Below are positions 1 to 7,700 of a stretch of 64,000 nt of DNA, piece by piece. The stretch comes from Pseudooceanicola atlanticus (GTDB lineage Bacteria; Pseudomonadota; Alphaproteobacteria; Rhodobacterales; Rhodobacteraceae). A program made the translations under genes and the position numbers. How positions within the stretch are numbered: the stretch's first letter is position 1; every line of letters begins with the position of its first letter. The notes beneath the pieces were generated by a model. It was not told where the DNA came from, did not search any database, and saw only the letters and a program-made list of their open reading frames with translations. The stretch lies in assembly GCF_000768315.1 (NCBI RefSeq), contig NZ_AQQX01000002.1, forward strand, positions 186,001 to 250,000, written 5' to 3'.

Positions 1-413
1 ACCTCGCCCCCGGCAAGCTGCGGGTCAAGCAGGGCGGCGGTCATGCGGGCCATAACGGGCTGCGCTCGATCCACCAACATATCGGCGCGGACTACCAGCG
101 CATCCGCCTTGGCATCGGCCATCCCGGCCACAAGGACCGGGTCGCAGGCTATGTCCTGTCGGATTTCGCCAAGGCAGAGGAAGGCTGGCTCGACGACATG
201 ATGCGCGGCATCAGCGACGGCGCGGCGGAACTCGCCGCCGGCGACACGGGCCGCTTCATGAACGCCGTGGCCCTGCGCACCGCACCGCCCCGGTCCTCGA
301 CCACGAAGCCCAAGCCCGACGCCGCGAAACCCGCGCCCGAGGACACACAAGATGCCGCGCCGGAACCCGACAAACGCTCCGCCCTGCAAAAGCTCGCGGA
401 CAAGTTCAAGTGA
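1..413 (+). CDS. pth: Peptidyl-tRNA hydrolase, 3' part only
   Basis: This is the C-terminal 136 residues of peptidyl-tRNA hydrolase, which frees tRNA from prematurely released peptidyl-tRNA in the cytoplasm. The reading frame is open from base 3, so the gene begins outside the window. The visible part contains the family signature [13 protein letters not shown] and the conserved LGIGHPG and VLSDF segments. The catalytic N-terminal His region is not in view. A proline- and lysine-rich tail of about 35 residues follows the core domain, as is often seen in Rhodobacterales Pth. The stop codon overlaps the start of the next gene by one base (TGATG), so the two genes are probably co-translated. Confidence 0.93.
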   Translation, partial: LAPGKLRVKQGGGHAGHNGLRSIHQHIGADYQRIRLGIGHPGHKDRVAGYVLSDFAKAEEGWLDDMMRGISDGAAELAAGDTGRFMNAVALRTAPPRSSTTKPKPDAAKPAPEDTQDAAPEPDKRSALQKLADKFK

Positions 414-1483
414 TGCCGCCCCCCGCCGCGCCCGCACCGCTTGAGGCGCTGTTCGAACAACAGGCCGGGGCCTGCGAACGGCTCGGGTCTCCGTTCATGG
501 CGCGGCTCCTGCGGGTCTGCGGCGCGCGGCTCAGGCCCGGCACACCTGTCGCCGACCGCCTGATCGGCTGGCCCGGCGATGCCACCGCCCTGGGCGACGC
601 GACCGCCCTGCGCTTTGCCGGTGCCCTGCACGCCCTCGTGCTGATGCAGCGCGACCCGGCGCTCATGGCCGCCTATCCGCCCAACGACGCCGACGACGAC
701 ATGCTCTGGCGGGCCGTGGCGAACGCGCTGGTCACCCATGAAATGCACATGATGACCTGGCTCGACAGCGCGCCCCAGACGAACGAGGTGCGCCGCTCCG
801 TTGCCATGCTGTCCGCCGCGCAGATCGTCGCGCAACGCTTTCCGGGCCTGCCGCTGCGGGTGTCGGAAATCGGCGCCTCTGCCGGGCTGAACCTCTATTT
901 CGACCGCTATGCGCTGGCCCTGCCCGATGGCTCCACCCGTGGCGCCGCCGATCCGGTCATCACCCTGCAGCCCGACTGGTCCGGGCCGCTCCCCGCTGAT
1001 GCGCCCTTTGAAATCGCGGAACGGCGCGGGGTCGACCTGAACCCGCTGGACCCGACCGATACGGCCGCCCGGCTGCGCCTGCGCAGTTACACCTGGCCCG
1101 ATCAGCCCGACCGGATGGCGCGGCTCGATGCAGCGCTGTCGATTGCCGAACCCTGCGTCGACCGGGCCGATGCCGCGCTCTGGCTGCCGGAACGGCTGGC
1201 CGAACCGACACCGGGACAGGTGGATTTCGTCTTCCACACCATCGCCTGGCAATATTTCCCGCCCGAGATCGACGCCGCCTGCCGCAAGGCCCTGGAGGAC
1301 GCCGCCGCCCGCGCCACACCCGATGCGCCCTTCGCGCATCTGTCGGTCGAAACCCTGCGCAATGGCAACGGGGCCGAGGTCGCGCTGACCCTGTCCACCG
1401 GCGGCACGCCGGAGCGCCTGATCCTGGGCCACATGGACCCGCATGGCCGCCGTATGGAGGCCACACCGGCGATCGCCGGCTGA
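413..1483 (+). CDS. DUF2332 family protein
   Basis: A protein of about 356 residues of the DUF2332 family (COG4427), whose biochemical role is unknown. It shows the family segments LRFAGALHALVL and YPPND near residues 65-90 and ASAGLNLYFDRY near residue 160. The latter resembles a glycine-rich nucleotide or SAM-type loop, but no catalytic activity can be asserted. The ATG at 413 overlaps the pth stop (TGATG); a GTG at 410 is an alternative start. No signal peptide or membrane segment is visible, so it is probably cytoplasmic. A short repeat GDATAL-GDATAL occurs near residue 58. Confidence 0.85.
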   Translation: MPPPAAPAPLEALFEQQAGACERLGSPFMARLLRVCGARLRPGTPVADRLIGWPGDATALGDATALRFAGALHALVLMQRDPALMAAYPPNDADDDMLWRAVANALVTHEMHMMTWLDSAPQTNEVRRSVAMLSAAQIVAQRFPGLPLRVSEIGASAGLNLYFDRYALALPDGSTRGAADPVITLQPDWSGPLPADAPFEIAERRGVDLNPLDPTDTAARLRLRSYTWPDQPDRMARLDAALSIAEPCVDRADAALWLPERLAEPTPGQVDFVFHTIAWQYFPPEIDAACRKALEDAAARATPDAPFAHLSVETLRNGNGAEVALTLSTGGTPERLILGHMDPHGRRMEATPAIAG

Positions 1484-1581
1484 CCGCCCGCACCACGTCT
1501 GATCAAAACAGTCGGAAAGACCCCCTCGTCAGGGGCGGTCCAATGCACTACCTGTGGCGCGTGCACCCGAAAGGAGCCACC

Positions 1582-1962
1582 ATGCCCCCCGTAAAAGACC
1601 CCTCCCTCAACGTGTTGGGAGAGGCGCTCGCCCCTTGCTCCACCCGGCCCGTGACCGGTTTCTTCCGCGACGGCCATTGCAATACCTGTGCCGAGGATCA
1701 GGGGTCCCACACTGTCTGCGCGGTCATGACCGCCGAATTTTTGGCCTATTCGAAATACGTGGGCAACGACCTGTCGACCCCGATTCCCGCCTTTGCCTTT
1801 CCCGGCCTGAAGCCCGGCGATTGCTGGTGCCTCTGCGCGGGCCGGTTCCTGCAGGCCCATGACGAGGGCTGCGCGCCGCAGGTGAACCTTGCCGGGACGC
1901 ATCAGCGCGCGCTGGAAATCGTGCCGTTCGACGTGCTGCGCCGCTACGACAGCCAGGCCTGA
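1582..1962 (+). CDS. DUF2237 family protein
   Basis: A 126-residue protein of the DUF2237 family (COG3651), function unknown. Family features are the N-terminal NVLGEALAPCS, the cysteine-rich GHCNTCAEDQGSHTVCAVMT, the FLAYSKYVGNDLSTP segment and PGDCWCLCAGRF. The many conserved cysteines suggest metal binding or redox chemistry, which is inference only. The ATG at 1582 is preceded by a good ribosome binding site, AAAGGAG; the frame stays open upstream to an ATG at 1543 that lacks such a site. It is monocistronic as far as can be seen. Confidence 0.85.
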   Translation: MPPVKDPSLNVLGEALAPCSTRPVTGFFRDGHCNTCAEDQGSHTVCAVMTAEFLAYSKYVGNDLSTPIPAFAFPGLKPGDCWCLCAGRFLQAHDEGCAPQVNLAGTHQRALEIVPFDVLRRYDSQA

Positions 1963-2075
1963 GCGCCCCGCCCAAACGCCACAGGACCGGCGGAACCCGG
2001 CCGGTCTGGGAAAAATTTCGCAACGACTCGGCCCGGATGCTACCGTGGTGCCATCCCACGTCACCGGAGCCCGCC

Positions 2076-2612
2076 ATGCGCCAGACCCTCACCGCCGCCC
2101 TCTTCGCCCTGCCCTTCCTCGCCGGAGCCGCACTTGCGGTCGGCGATGACGACAGCCCGCCCAAACCGACCGAGACCTCGACCGAGTGCCCGGACGGCTA
2201 TGTCTTCGACAAGGAAAAGGACGGCTGCGTGAAATCCGCCTCGCTCGACCTGGACGACGACCAGCGGTACCAGGCCGTGCGCGAACTGGCCTATGCCGGT
2301 CGCCCGGCCTCCGTGCTCAAGGTCATCGACGGGGCCAAGGCAAAGGACAGCCCCCGCTTCCTGACCTATCGCGGCTTCGCCCTGCGCGAGATGGGGGATT
2401 TCGACGGCGCGATGCAGGCCTATCAGCGCGCTCTGGCCATCGACCCGGACAACCTGCTGGCCCGCTCCTACATGGCTCAGGGCCTCCTGACCCAAGACCG
2501 CCGGGACGAGGCGTTGACGCAGTTGCAGATCATCGAGGCGAAGGGCGGCTCAGGCAGCTGGGCGCATGAATCGCTGAAAATGGCGCTGCGCGGTGAGTAC
2601 ACGAATTATTAA
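2076..2612 (+). CDS. Exported TPR-repeat protein
   Basis: A 178-residue protein with an N-terminal signal peptide (hydrophobic residues 4-20 ending ...AGAALA). A short region with two cysteines follows (ECPDGYVFDKEKDGCV), and then two or three tetratricopeptide-type repeats, seen in FALREMGDFDGAMQAYQRALAIDPDN. It is probably a periplasmic scaffold protein with no defined partner. ATG 2076 was chosen because the signal peptide begins there and GGAG lies nine bases upstream. A strong hairpin directly after the stop codon ends the transcript. Confidence 0.8.
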   Translation: MRQTLTAALFALPFLAGAALAVGDDDSPPKPTETSTECPDGYVFDKEKDGCVKSASLDLDDDQRYQAVRELAYAGRPASVLKVIDGAKAKDSPRFLTYRGFALREMGDFDGAMQAYQRALAIDPDNLLARSYMAQGLLTQDRRDEALTQLQIIEAKGGSGSWAHESLKMALRGEYTNY

Positions 2613-2647
2613 GGGTTTCGTCGGGGGCCCGTCGCTCGACGAAACCC
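2613..2647. terminator. Hairpin, probable bidirectional terminator
   Basis: An 11-bp perfect stem, GGGTTTCGTCG (2613-2623) and CGACGAAACCC (2637-2647), with a 13-nt loop, starts at the base after the TPR gene's stop. It lies between that gene and the convergent trpB. No U-tract follows on either strand. Confidence 0.6.
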
Positions 2648-2658
2648 GGCTGCGTCAT

Positions 2659-2677
2659 CCCCGGGCCTGACCCGGGG
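2659..2677. repeat. Short intergenic palindrome
   Basis: CCCCGGG and CCCGGGG arms surround the loop CCTGA, in the setting GTCATCCCCGGGCCTGACCC. This resembles a family of short intergenic palindromes common in alphaproteobacterial genomes. Only one copy is in the window, so the repeat status comes from general knowledge. Confidence 0.4.
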
Positions 2678-2754
2678 CAGCCTTCGTCGTTCCTGTCGAA
2701 ATGCCGGCCATCCGCACCGCCCGGCGGCTAAACCGAACAGCGCCGGACGGCAGG

Positions 2755-4008
2755 TCAGTCCGCCTCGCGGCCTTCCGTGTCGGACATGTCGAAGCCCAGG
2801 TAGCGCGCCACGGTCTGCACGTCCTTGTCGCCACGACCGCACATGTTCATCACGATGATATGGTCCTGGGGCAGGTCCGGCGCGATCTTCATGACATGGG
2901 CCAGCGCGTGGGAAGGCTCCAGCGCGGGGATGATGCCCTCGGTCGAACAGGACAGCTGGAACGCCTCCAGCGCCTCCATATCGGTGATCGAGACATATTC
3001 GGCCCGGCCTACATCGTGCAGCCAGGAATGCTCGGGCCCGATGCCCGGATAATCCAGACCGGCCGAGATGGAATAGCCTTCGAGGATCTGCCCGTCCTCG
3101 TCCTGCAACAGGTAGGTGCGGTTGCCATGCAGCACGCCCGGGCGCCCGCCGGTCAGCGAGGCGCAATGTTCCATCTTGTCGTTCACGCCCTTGCCGCCGG
3201 CCTCGACCCCGATGATCTTGACCGAAGGTTCGTCCAGGAATTCATAGAACAGGCCCATGGCGTTGGACCCGCCACCGATCGCGGCGATCACCGTATCGGG
3301 CAGGCGACCTTCGCCTTCCTGCTCTGCCAGCTGCCAGCGCACTTCCTTGCCGATGACCGACTGAAAGTCGCGGACCATCGCCGGATAGGGGTGCGGCCCG
3401 GCCACGGTGCCGATGCAGTAGAACGTGTCGCGCACATTGGTCACCCAGTCGCGCAGCGCATCGTTCATCGCGTCCTTCAGCGTGCCGCGACCGCTGGTCA
3501 CCGGCACCACCTCCGCGCCCAGCAGGCGCATGCGGAACACGTTGGGGGCTTGGCGCCGCACATCGTGCGCGCCCATGTAAACCACGCATTTCAAACCGAA
3601 TTTCGCGCAGACCGTGGCCGTTGCCACGCCGTGCTGCCCGGCACCGGTTTCCGCGATGATCCGGGTCTTGCCCATGCGGCGGGCCAGGATGATCTGGCCC
3701 AGCACGTTGTTGATCTTGTGCGCGCCGGTATGGTTCAGCTCGTCCCGCTTGAGATAGATCTTCGCCCCGCCCAGATGCTCGCTCAGCCGCTTGGCATGAT
3801 AGAGCGGCGACGGACGCCCGACATAGTTCTTCCACAGGTCGTCCATCTCGGCCCAGAAGGTCGGATCGTCCTTGGCATGGTCGTATTCCGCCTGCAGATC
3901 GAGGATCAGCGGCATCAGCGTTTCCGAAACGAAGCGTCCGCCGAACTCTCCGAACCGGCCCTTTTCGTCGGGGCCATTCATGAAGGAGTTGTATAGATCG
4001 TCAGCCAT
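2755..4008 (-). CDS. trpB: Tryptophan synthase beta chain
   Basis: A 417-residue PLP enzyme that condenses indole with serine to give tryptophan, in an alpha2-beta2 complex with TrpA. Seen: [12 protein letters not shown] near residue 60, the PLP-lysine segment [10 protein letters not shown] near residue 90, ETGAGQHG, and the phosphate-binding GGGSNAMG near residue 230. The ATG at 4008 (MADDLYNSF) was chosen over an upstream extension of low complexity. No trpA lies next to it, and trpF is on the same strand about 23 kb away (27081-27740), so the usual trpF-trpB pairing is broken here. It is divergent from udg, with 154 bp between them. Confidence 0.97.
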   Translation of the reverse strand: MADDLYNSFMNGPDEKGRFGEFGGRFVSETLMPLILDLQAEYDHAKDDPTFWAEMDDLWKNYVGRPSPLYHAKRLSEHLGGAKIYLKRDELNHTGAHKINNVLGQIILARRMGKTRIIAETGAGQHGVATATVCAKFGLKCVVYMGAHDVRRQAPNVFRMRLLGAEVVPVTSGRGTLKDAMNDALRDWVTNVRDTFYCIGTVAGPHPYPAMVRDFQSVIGKEVRWQLAEQEGEGRLPDTVIAAIGGGSNAMGLFYEFLDEPSVKIIGVEAGGKGVNDKMEHCASLTGGRPGVLHGNRTYLLQDEDGQILEGYSISAGLDYPGIGPEHSWLHDVGRAEYVSITDMEALEAFQLSCSTEGIIPALEPSHALAHVMKIAPDLPQDHIIVMNMCGRGDKDVQTVARYLGFDMSDTEGREAD

Positions 4009-4162
4009 CGGCCCATCCCCTGCGCAAAGCTCTCTGGCCGTGATTAAGCGTGACGTCCTGCAAATTCCAGCCCTAGTTTGCCTTCGTGGCCCGTCGGGCA
4101 CGCGGCACAGCGCCTCAAACCGTCCAGTTTCCCCCGCCCGCGGTTCGGCGTAACCTCCGGCC

Positions 4163-4975
4163 ATGGAATCGGCACTGGACTGGCATACCGCGAAGGCCCT
4201 GCTCGACTGGCAGATCGAACTGGGCGCGGACGAGGCGATCGGGGACACCCCCGTCGACCGCTTTGCCGTGGCCAAGGCGGATGCCGAAGCGGCCGCCAAC
4301 AAGGCCAAGGAACCCGCCCGCGACAGCCGCACCGCCGCCACCCCACAGGTCCAGGAACGGACCGAGATCGACGCGGTCGAGGTCGCCCGCCACGCCGCCT
4401 CCGCCGCCACCAGCCTCGACACCCTGCGCGAGGCGATGGCGGGCTATGATCATTGCGCGCTCAAGCGTGGGGCACGAAACCTCGTCTTCTCCGACGGCAA
4501 TCCGGCCGCGCGCCTGATGATCCTGGGCGAGGCTCCGGGCCGCGACGAGGATCGCGAAGGCCGTCCCTTTGTCGGCCGCGCCGGGCGCCTGCTGGACCGG
4601 ATGCTGGACGCGATCGAGATGGACCGTACCACCGACACCCCGGACCGCGCGGTCTATATCACCAACGTCCTGCCCTGGCGGCCGCCGCAGAACCGCGACC
4701 CCGAACCCGAAGAGATCGCGATGATGCTGCCCTTCGTGCAGAAACATATCGAGCTGGCGAACCCGGATGTCATTGTTCTGATGGGCAATATCGCCTGCCG
4801 CGCCGGTCTGGGCCGGCAGGGTATCCTGCGCCTGCGCGGCAAGTGGGCCGAGGCCTTCGGCCGCCCCGCCATGCCCATGACCCATCCCGCCTACCTGCTG
4901 CGCCAGCCCCATGCCAAGCGCGACGCCTGGGCGGATCTGCTGGCGATCCGGGCGCGGCTGGGGGGTGCTTCTTGA
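4163..4975 (+). CDS. Uracil-DNA glycosylase, family-4-like, lacking most Fe-S cysteines
   Basis: A 270-residue protein. The C-terminal 190 residues form a uracil-DNA glycosylase superfamily domain with motif [20 protein letters not shown], the segment [18 protein letters not shown] and the C-terminal THPAYLLRQ motif. It would remove uracil from DNA. Classical family-4 enzymes bind a 4Fe-4S cluster with four cysteines. Here only the cysteine in DHCALKR remains; its CxxC partner and the two later ligands are replaced (WRPP, AMMLPF). The N-terminal 85 residues are Ala/Asp-rich and poorly conserved. The stop overlaps the TTG start of the LysE gene (TTGA), which implies coupled translation. Confidence 0.88.
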   Translation: MESALDWHTAKALLDWQIELGADEAIGDTPVDRFAVAKADAEAAANKAKEPARDSRTAATPQVQERTEIDAVEVARHAASAATSLDTLREAMAGYDHCALKRGARNLVFSDGNPAARLMILGEAPGRDEDREGRPFVGRAGRLLDRMLDAIEMDRTTDTPDRAVYITNVLPWRPPQNRDPEPEEIAMMLPFVQKHIELANPDVIVLMGNIACRAGLGRQGILRLRGKWAEAFGRPAMPMTHPAYLLRQPHAKRDAWADLLAIRARLGGAS

Positions 4976-5586
4976 TCCTCGATCCGCTGACCCTGCTGGC
5001 GTTTCTGCCCGCCAGCCTGGCCCTGAACCTGACGCCCGGCGCGGACATGATGTTCTGCTTTGCGCAAGGTCTGCGACGCGGGCCGGTCGCGGCCTGGCGC
5101 GCCTCGGGCGGGATCGCACTCGGCGCGTTCATCCACGCCGCCGTGGCCGGTCTGGGCCTTGCTGCACTGATCGCGGCGCATCCGGCGCTGCTGGACCTGA
5201 TCCGCTGGGTCGGGGTTGCCTACCTGCTGTGGCTGGCGGTGAAATCGCTGAAATCCGGCCGCGCCGATGTGCCCGAGGACACACCGACCCACGCCTTTCG
5301 CGAGGGGCTGATCGTCAACCTGACCAACCCCAAGGTGATCCTGTTCGTGCTGGCCTTCCTGCCGCAATTCGTCGACCCGACCCTGCCGCTCATGCCCCAA
5401 TTCCTGGTCTTCGGGGCGGCGCTCGGCGCGGGCGGCTTCGTCATCAACGGCACGGTCGGGCACCTGGCGGGCGGCGCGGGCCGCCGCCTGGCCCGATCGG
5501 CGCAATTTTCCCGCTGGCTGGGGCGCGTCAGCGCCGGGGTCTTCACCCTGCTCGCCCTGCGCCTTGCCCTTGCAGAGACCAAATGA
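4972..5586 (+). CDS. LysE/RhtB-family amino-acid exporter
   Basis: A 204-residue inner-membrane protein of the LysE/RhtB translocator family, which exports amino acids or derivatives. It has the family signature NLTPGADMMFCFAQGLRRG near residue 20, followed by several hydrophobic segments and the VNLTNPKVILFVLAFLPQF motif near residue 115. The TTG start at 4972 overlaps the udg stop, and its own stop overlaps the moaB ATG (ATGA), so it sits as the middle cistron of a coupled trio. The substrate cannot be inferred. Confidence 0.88.
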   Translation: MILDPLTLLAFLPASLALNLTPGADMMFCFAQGLRRGPVAAWRASGGIALGAFIHAAVAGLGLAALIAAHPALLDLIRWVGVAYLLWLAVKSLKSGRADVPEDTPTHAFREGLIVNLTNPKVILFVLAFLPQFVDPTLPLMPQFLVFGAALGAGGFVINGTVGHLAGGAGRRLARSAQFSRWLGRVSAGVFTLLALRLALAETK

Positions 5587-6113
5587 CCGAAAAATCCTTC
5601 ATTCCCATCGGCATCGCCGTGCTCACCGTCTCCGACACACGCGGGCCCGAGGATGACCGTTCGGGCGACACGCTGGTCGCCCGGATCGAGGCGGCAGGCC
5701 ACCGCCTGGCCGCCCGCGCCATCACCACCGACGACCGCGACAGGATCAGCGCGCAGCTGCGCGACTGGATCGCCGACCCGGCCATCGACGCCGTGATCTC
5801 GACCGGCGGGACGGGCCTGACCGGGCGCGACGTCACGGTTGAGGCGCATCGCGACGTCTACGAGAAAGAGATCGACGCCTTCGGAACGATCTTCACCATC
5901 GTGTCGATGAAGAAGATCGGCACGTCTGCCGTGCAATCCCGTGCAACGGCCGGCGTGGCCGGCGGCACCTACCTCTTTGCCCTGCCCGGCAGCACGGGGG
6001 CGTGCAAGGACGCCTGGGACGAGATCCTCTTGCACCAGTTCGATTACCGCCACGCGCCCTGCAATTTCGTGGAAATCATGCCCCGGCTCGACGAACACCT
6101 GCGTCGAAAATAA
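5583..6113 (+). CDS. moaB: Molybdenum cofactor biosynthesis protein B
   Basis: A 176-residue protein of the MoaB/MogA family. It adenylates molybdopterin (or shares that fold) in molybdenum cofactor synthesis. Seen: VLTVSDTRGPEDDRSGD at residues 13-29, the STGGTGLTGRDVT loop near residue 70 and the C-terminal LFALPGSTGACKDAWDEIL segment. The ATG overlaps the lysE stop by four bases. mobAB, the guanine-dinucleotide-forming pair for the same cofactor, lies at 19-20 kb. Confidence 0.93.
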   Translation: MTEKSFIPIGIAVLTVSDTRGPEDDRSGDTLVARIEAAGHRLAARAITTDDRDRISAQLRDWIADPAIDAVISTGGTGLTGRDVTVEAHRDVYEKEIDAFGTIFTIVSMKKIGTSAVQSRATAGVAGGTYLFALPGSTGACKDAWDEILLHQFDYRHAPCNFVEIMPRLDEHLRRK

Positions 6114-6233
6114 TTGCCCCGATCCGCGACGGAAACCGTATCAAGCTGCGTAACACCATCGTGGCTTGGTTCTGCGGGGCCGGGTGTTACCTTATAAGAC
6201 CTGGCCCGGACGGGCCCTGATTGGACTGGCAAG

Positions 6234-7697
6234 ATGCGCTTCATACGACACAGCCTGACCGGGCTTTTCCTGATCGCGGTCACACTTGGCTTGGTGGTCT
6301 ATGCCGCCGCGCTGGTGCGGGACGCGGTGGAAACCCGGCTGGCCGATGAACCGCGCATGCCCCAGGCCCGCGAACGGGTCTTTGCCGTCAACGTCGTTCA
6401 GGCCCGCGAAGAAACGATCACCCCGATCCTCACCGCCTTCGGCGAGGTCCGCAGCCGCCGCACGCTGGAAATCCGCGCCGCGACCACGGGCACGGTGATC
6501 GAACTGGCCGAGACGTTCGAAGAGGGCGCGACGGTCCGTGCGGGCCAGGTGCTGGCGCGGATCGACCCGGCCAATGCGCAATCGGAACTGGACCGCGCCA
6601 GCAACGACCTGCGCGATGCCGAGATCGCGGTGCGCGACGCCGACCGTGCGCTCGAGATCGCCCGCGACACCCTCACCGCAGCCGAGGAACAGGCCGCCCT
6701 GCGCGAACGCGCCTTCCAGCGCCAGGTCGATCTGCGTGACCGCGGCGTCGGGACCGAGGCGCTGGTCGAGGATGCGGAACTCTCTGCCGCCTCTGCCCGA
6801 CAGGCCGTGCTGTCCTCGCGCAATGCGCTGGCCCAGGCCGAAACCCGGATCGAGAACGCGGAAACCACGCTGTCCCGCGCGACCATCGCCCGGGACGAGG
6901 CGCAAAGAAACCTGGACGACACGACCATCACTGCCGAATTCGACGGTACCCTGTCCGAGGTCACGGCGGTCGAAGGCGGGCTGGTGTCGGCCAACGAACA
7001 GCTGGCCCAGCTGGTCGATGCCAACGCGCTTGAGGTCGCGTTTCGCGTGTCCACCTCGCAATATGCGCGGCTGTTGAACAGCGATGGCGACCTGCTGCGC
7101 GCCGATGTCACCGTGATGCTGGACGTGCAGGGCATCGCGCTCAGTACCGATGGCACGATCACCCGCGACAGCGCAGCGGTCGGCGATGGCCAGACCGGCC
7201 GCCTGATCTTTGCCCGCCTCGATACGGCCCGCGGCCTGAAGCCCGGCGATTTCGTCACGGTCGAGATCACCGAACCCCCGCTGGAGCGCGTGATCCGCCT
7301 GCCCGCCACCGCCGTCGATGCCTCCCAGACCGTGCTGGTCCTGACCGAGGATGAACGGCTGGAAACCCTCGATGTCGACCTGATGCGGCGCCAGGGTGAT
7401 GACGTGCTGGTCCGGGCCGAGGCTCTGGCCGGGCGCGAAGTCGTGTCGCAGCGCTCGCCGCTTCTGGGGCCGGGGATCAAGGTCCGTCCCCTGCGCCCCC
7501 GCGGCGCGGTCGAGGCCGAAGAGGCCCAGCCCGATTTCGTCGAACTGACGCCCGAGCGGCGCGACAAGCTGCGCGCCTTCATCACCGCCAGCAGACGCCT
7601 GCCCGAGGACGTGAAGACCCGCATCCTGACGCAGCTGGAAAGCGACCGGGTCCCGGCCTCGATGGTGGCGCGGATCGAATCCCGGATGGGGGGCTGA
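6234..7697 (+). CDS. RND efflux periplasmic adaptor subunit
   Basis: A 487-residue membrane fusion protein of the HlyD/AcrA type. An N-terminal membrane anchor or signal (residues 5-30) is followed by a lipoyl-like half motif (GTVIELAETFEEGATVRAGQVLARID, residues about 85-110). A long Ala/Glu/Arg-rich coiled-coil hairpin spans roughly residues 110-225, then the second lipoyl half and beta-barrel domain. It links the inner-membrane permease encoded 3 nt downstream to an outer-membrane channel. No tolC-like gene is nearby, so the channel must be encoded elsewhere. Confidence 0.92.
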   Translation: MRFIRHSLTGLFLIAVTLGLVVYAAALVRDAVETRLADEPRMPQARERVFAVNVVQAREETITPILTAFGEVRSRRTLEIRAATTGTVIELAETFEEGATVRAGQVLARIDPANAQSELDRASNDLRDAEIAVRDADRALEIARDTLTAAEEQAALRERAFQRQVDLRDRGVGTEALVEDAELSAASARQAVLSSRNALAQAETRIENAETTLSRATIARDEAQRNLDDTTITAEFDGTLSEVTAVEGGLVSANEQLAQLVDANALEVAFRVSTSQYARLLNSDGDLLRADVTVMLDVQGIALSTDGTITRDSAAVGDGQTGRLIFARLDTARGLKPGDFVTVEITEPPLERVIRLPATAVDASQTVLVLTEDERLETLDVDLMRRQGDDVLVRAEALAGREVVSQRSPLLGPGIKVRPLRPRGAVEAEEAQPDFVELTPERRDKLRAFITASRRLPEDVKTRILTQLESDRVPASMVARIESRMGG

Positions 7698-7700
7698 TCC

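Noticed and set aside
577-612. Short tandem repeat in the DUF2332 gene (GDATAL twice)
   Set aside because: The second unit lies in a conserved family segment; one imperfect copy beside it is not a meaningful repeat.
2755-4422. trpB frame extending upstream to 555 codons
   Set aside because: The added N-terminus is low-complexity and antisense to udg; the family start MADDLYNSF at 4008 fits.
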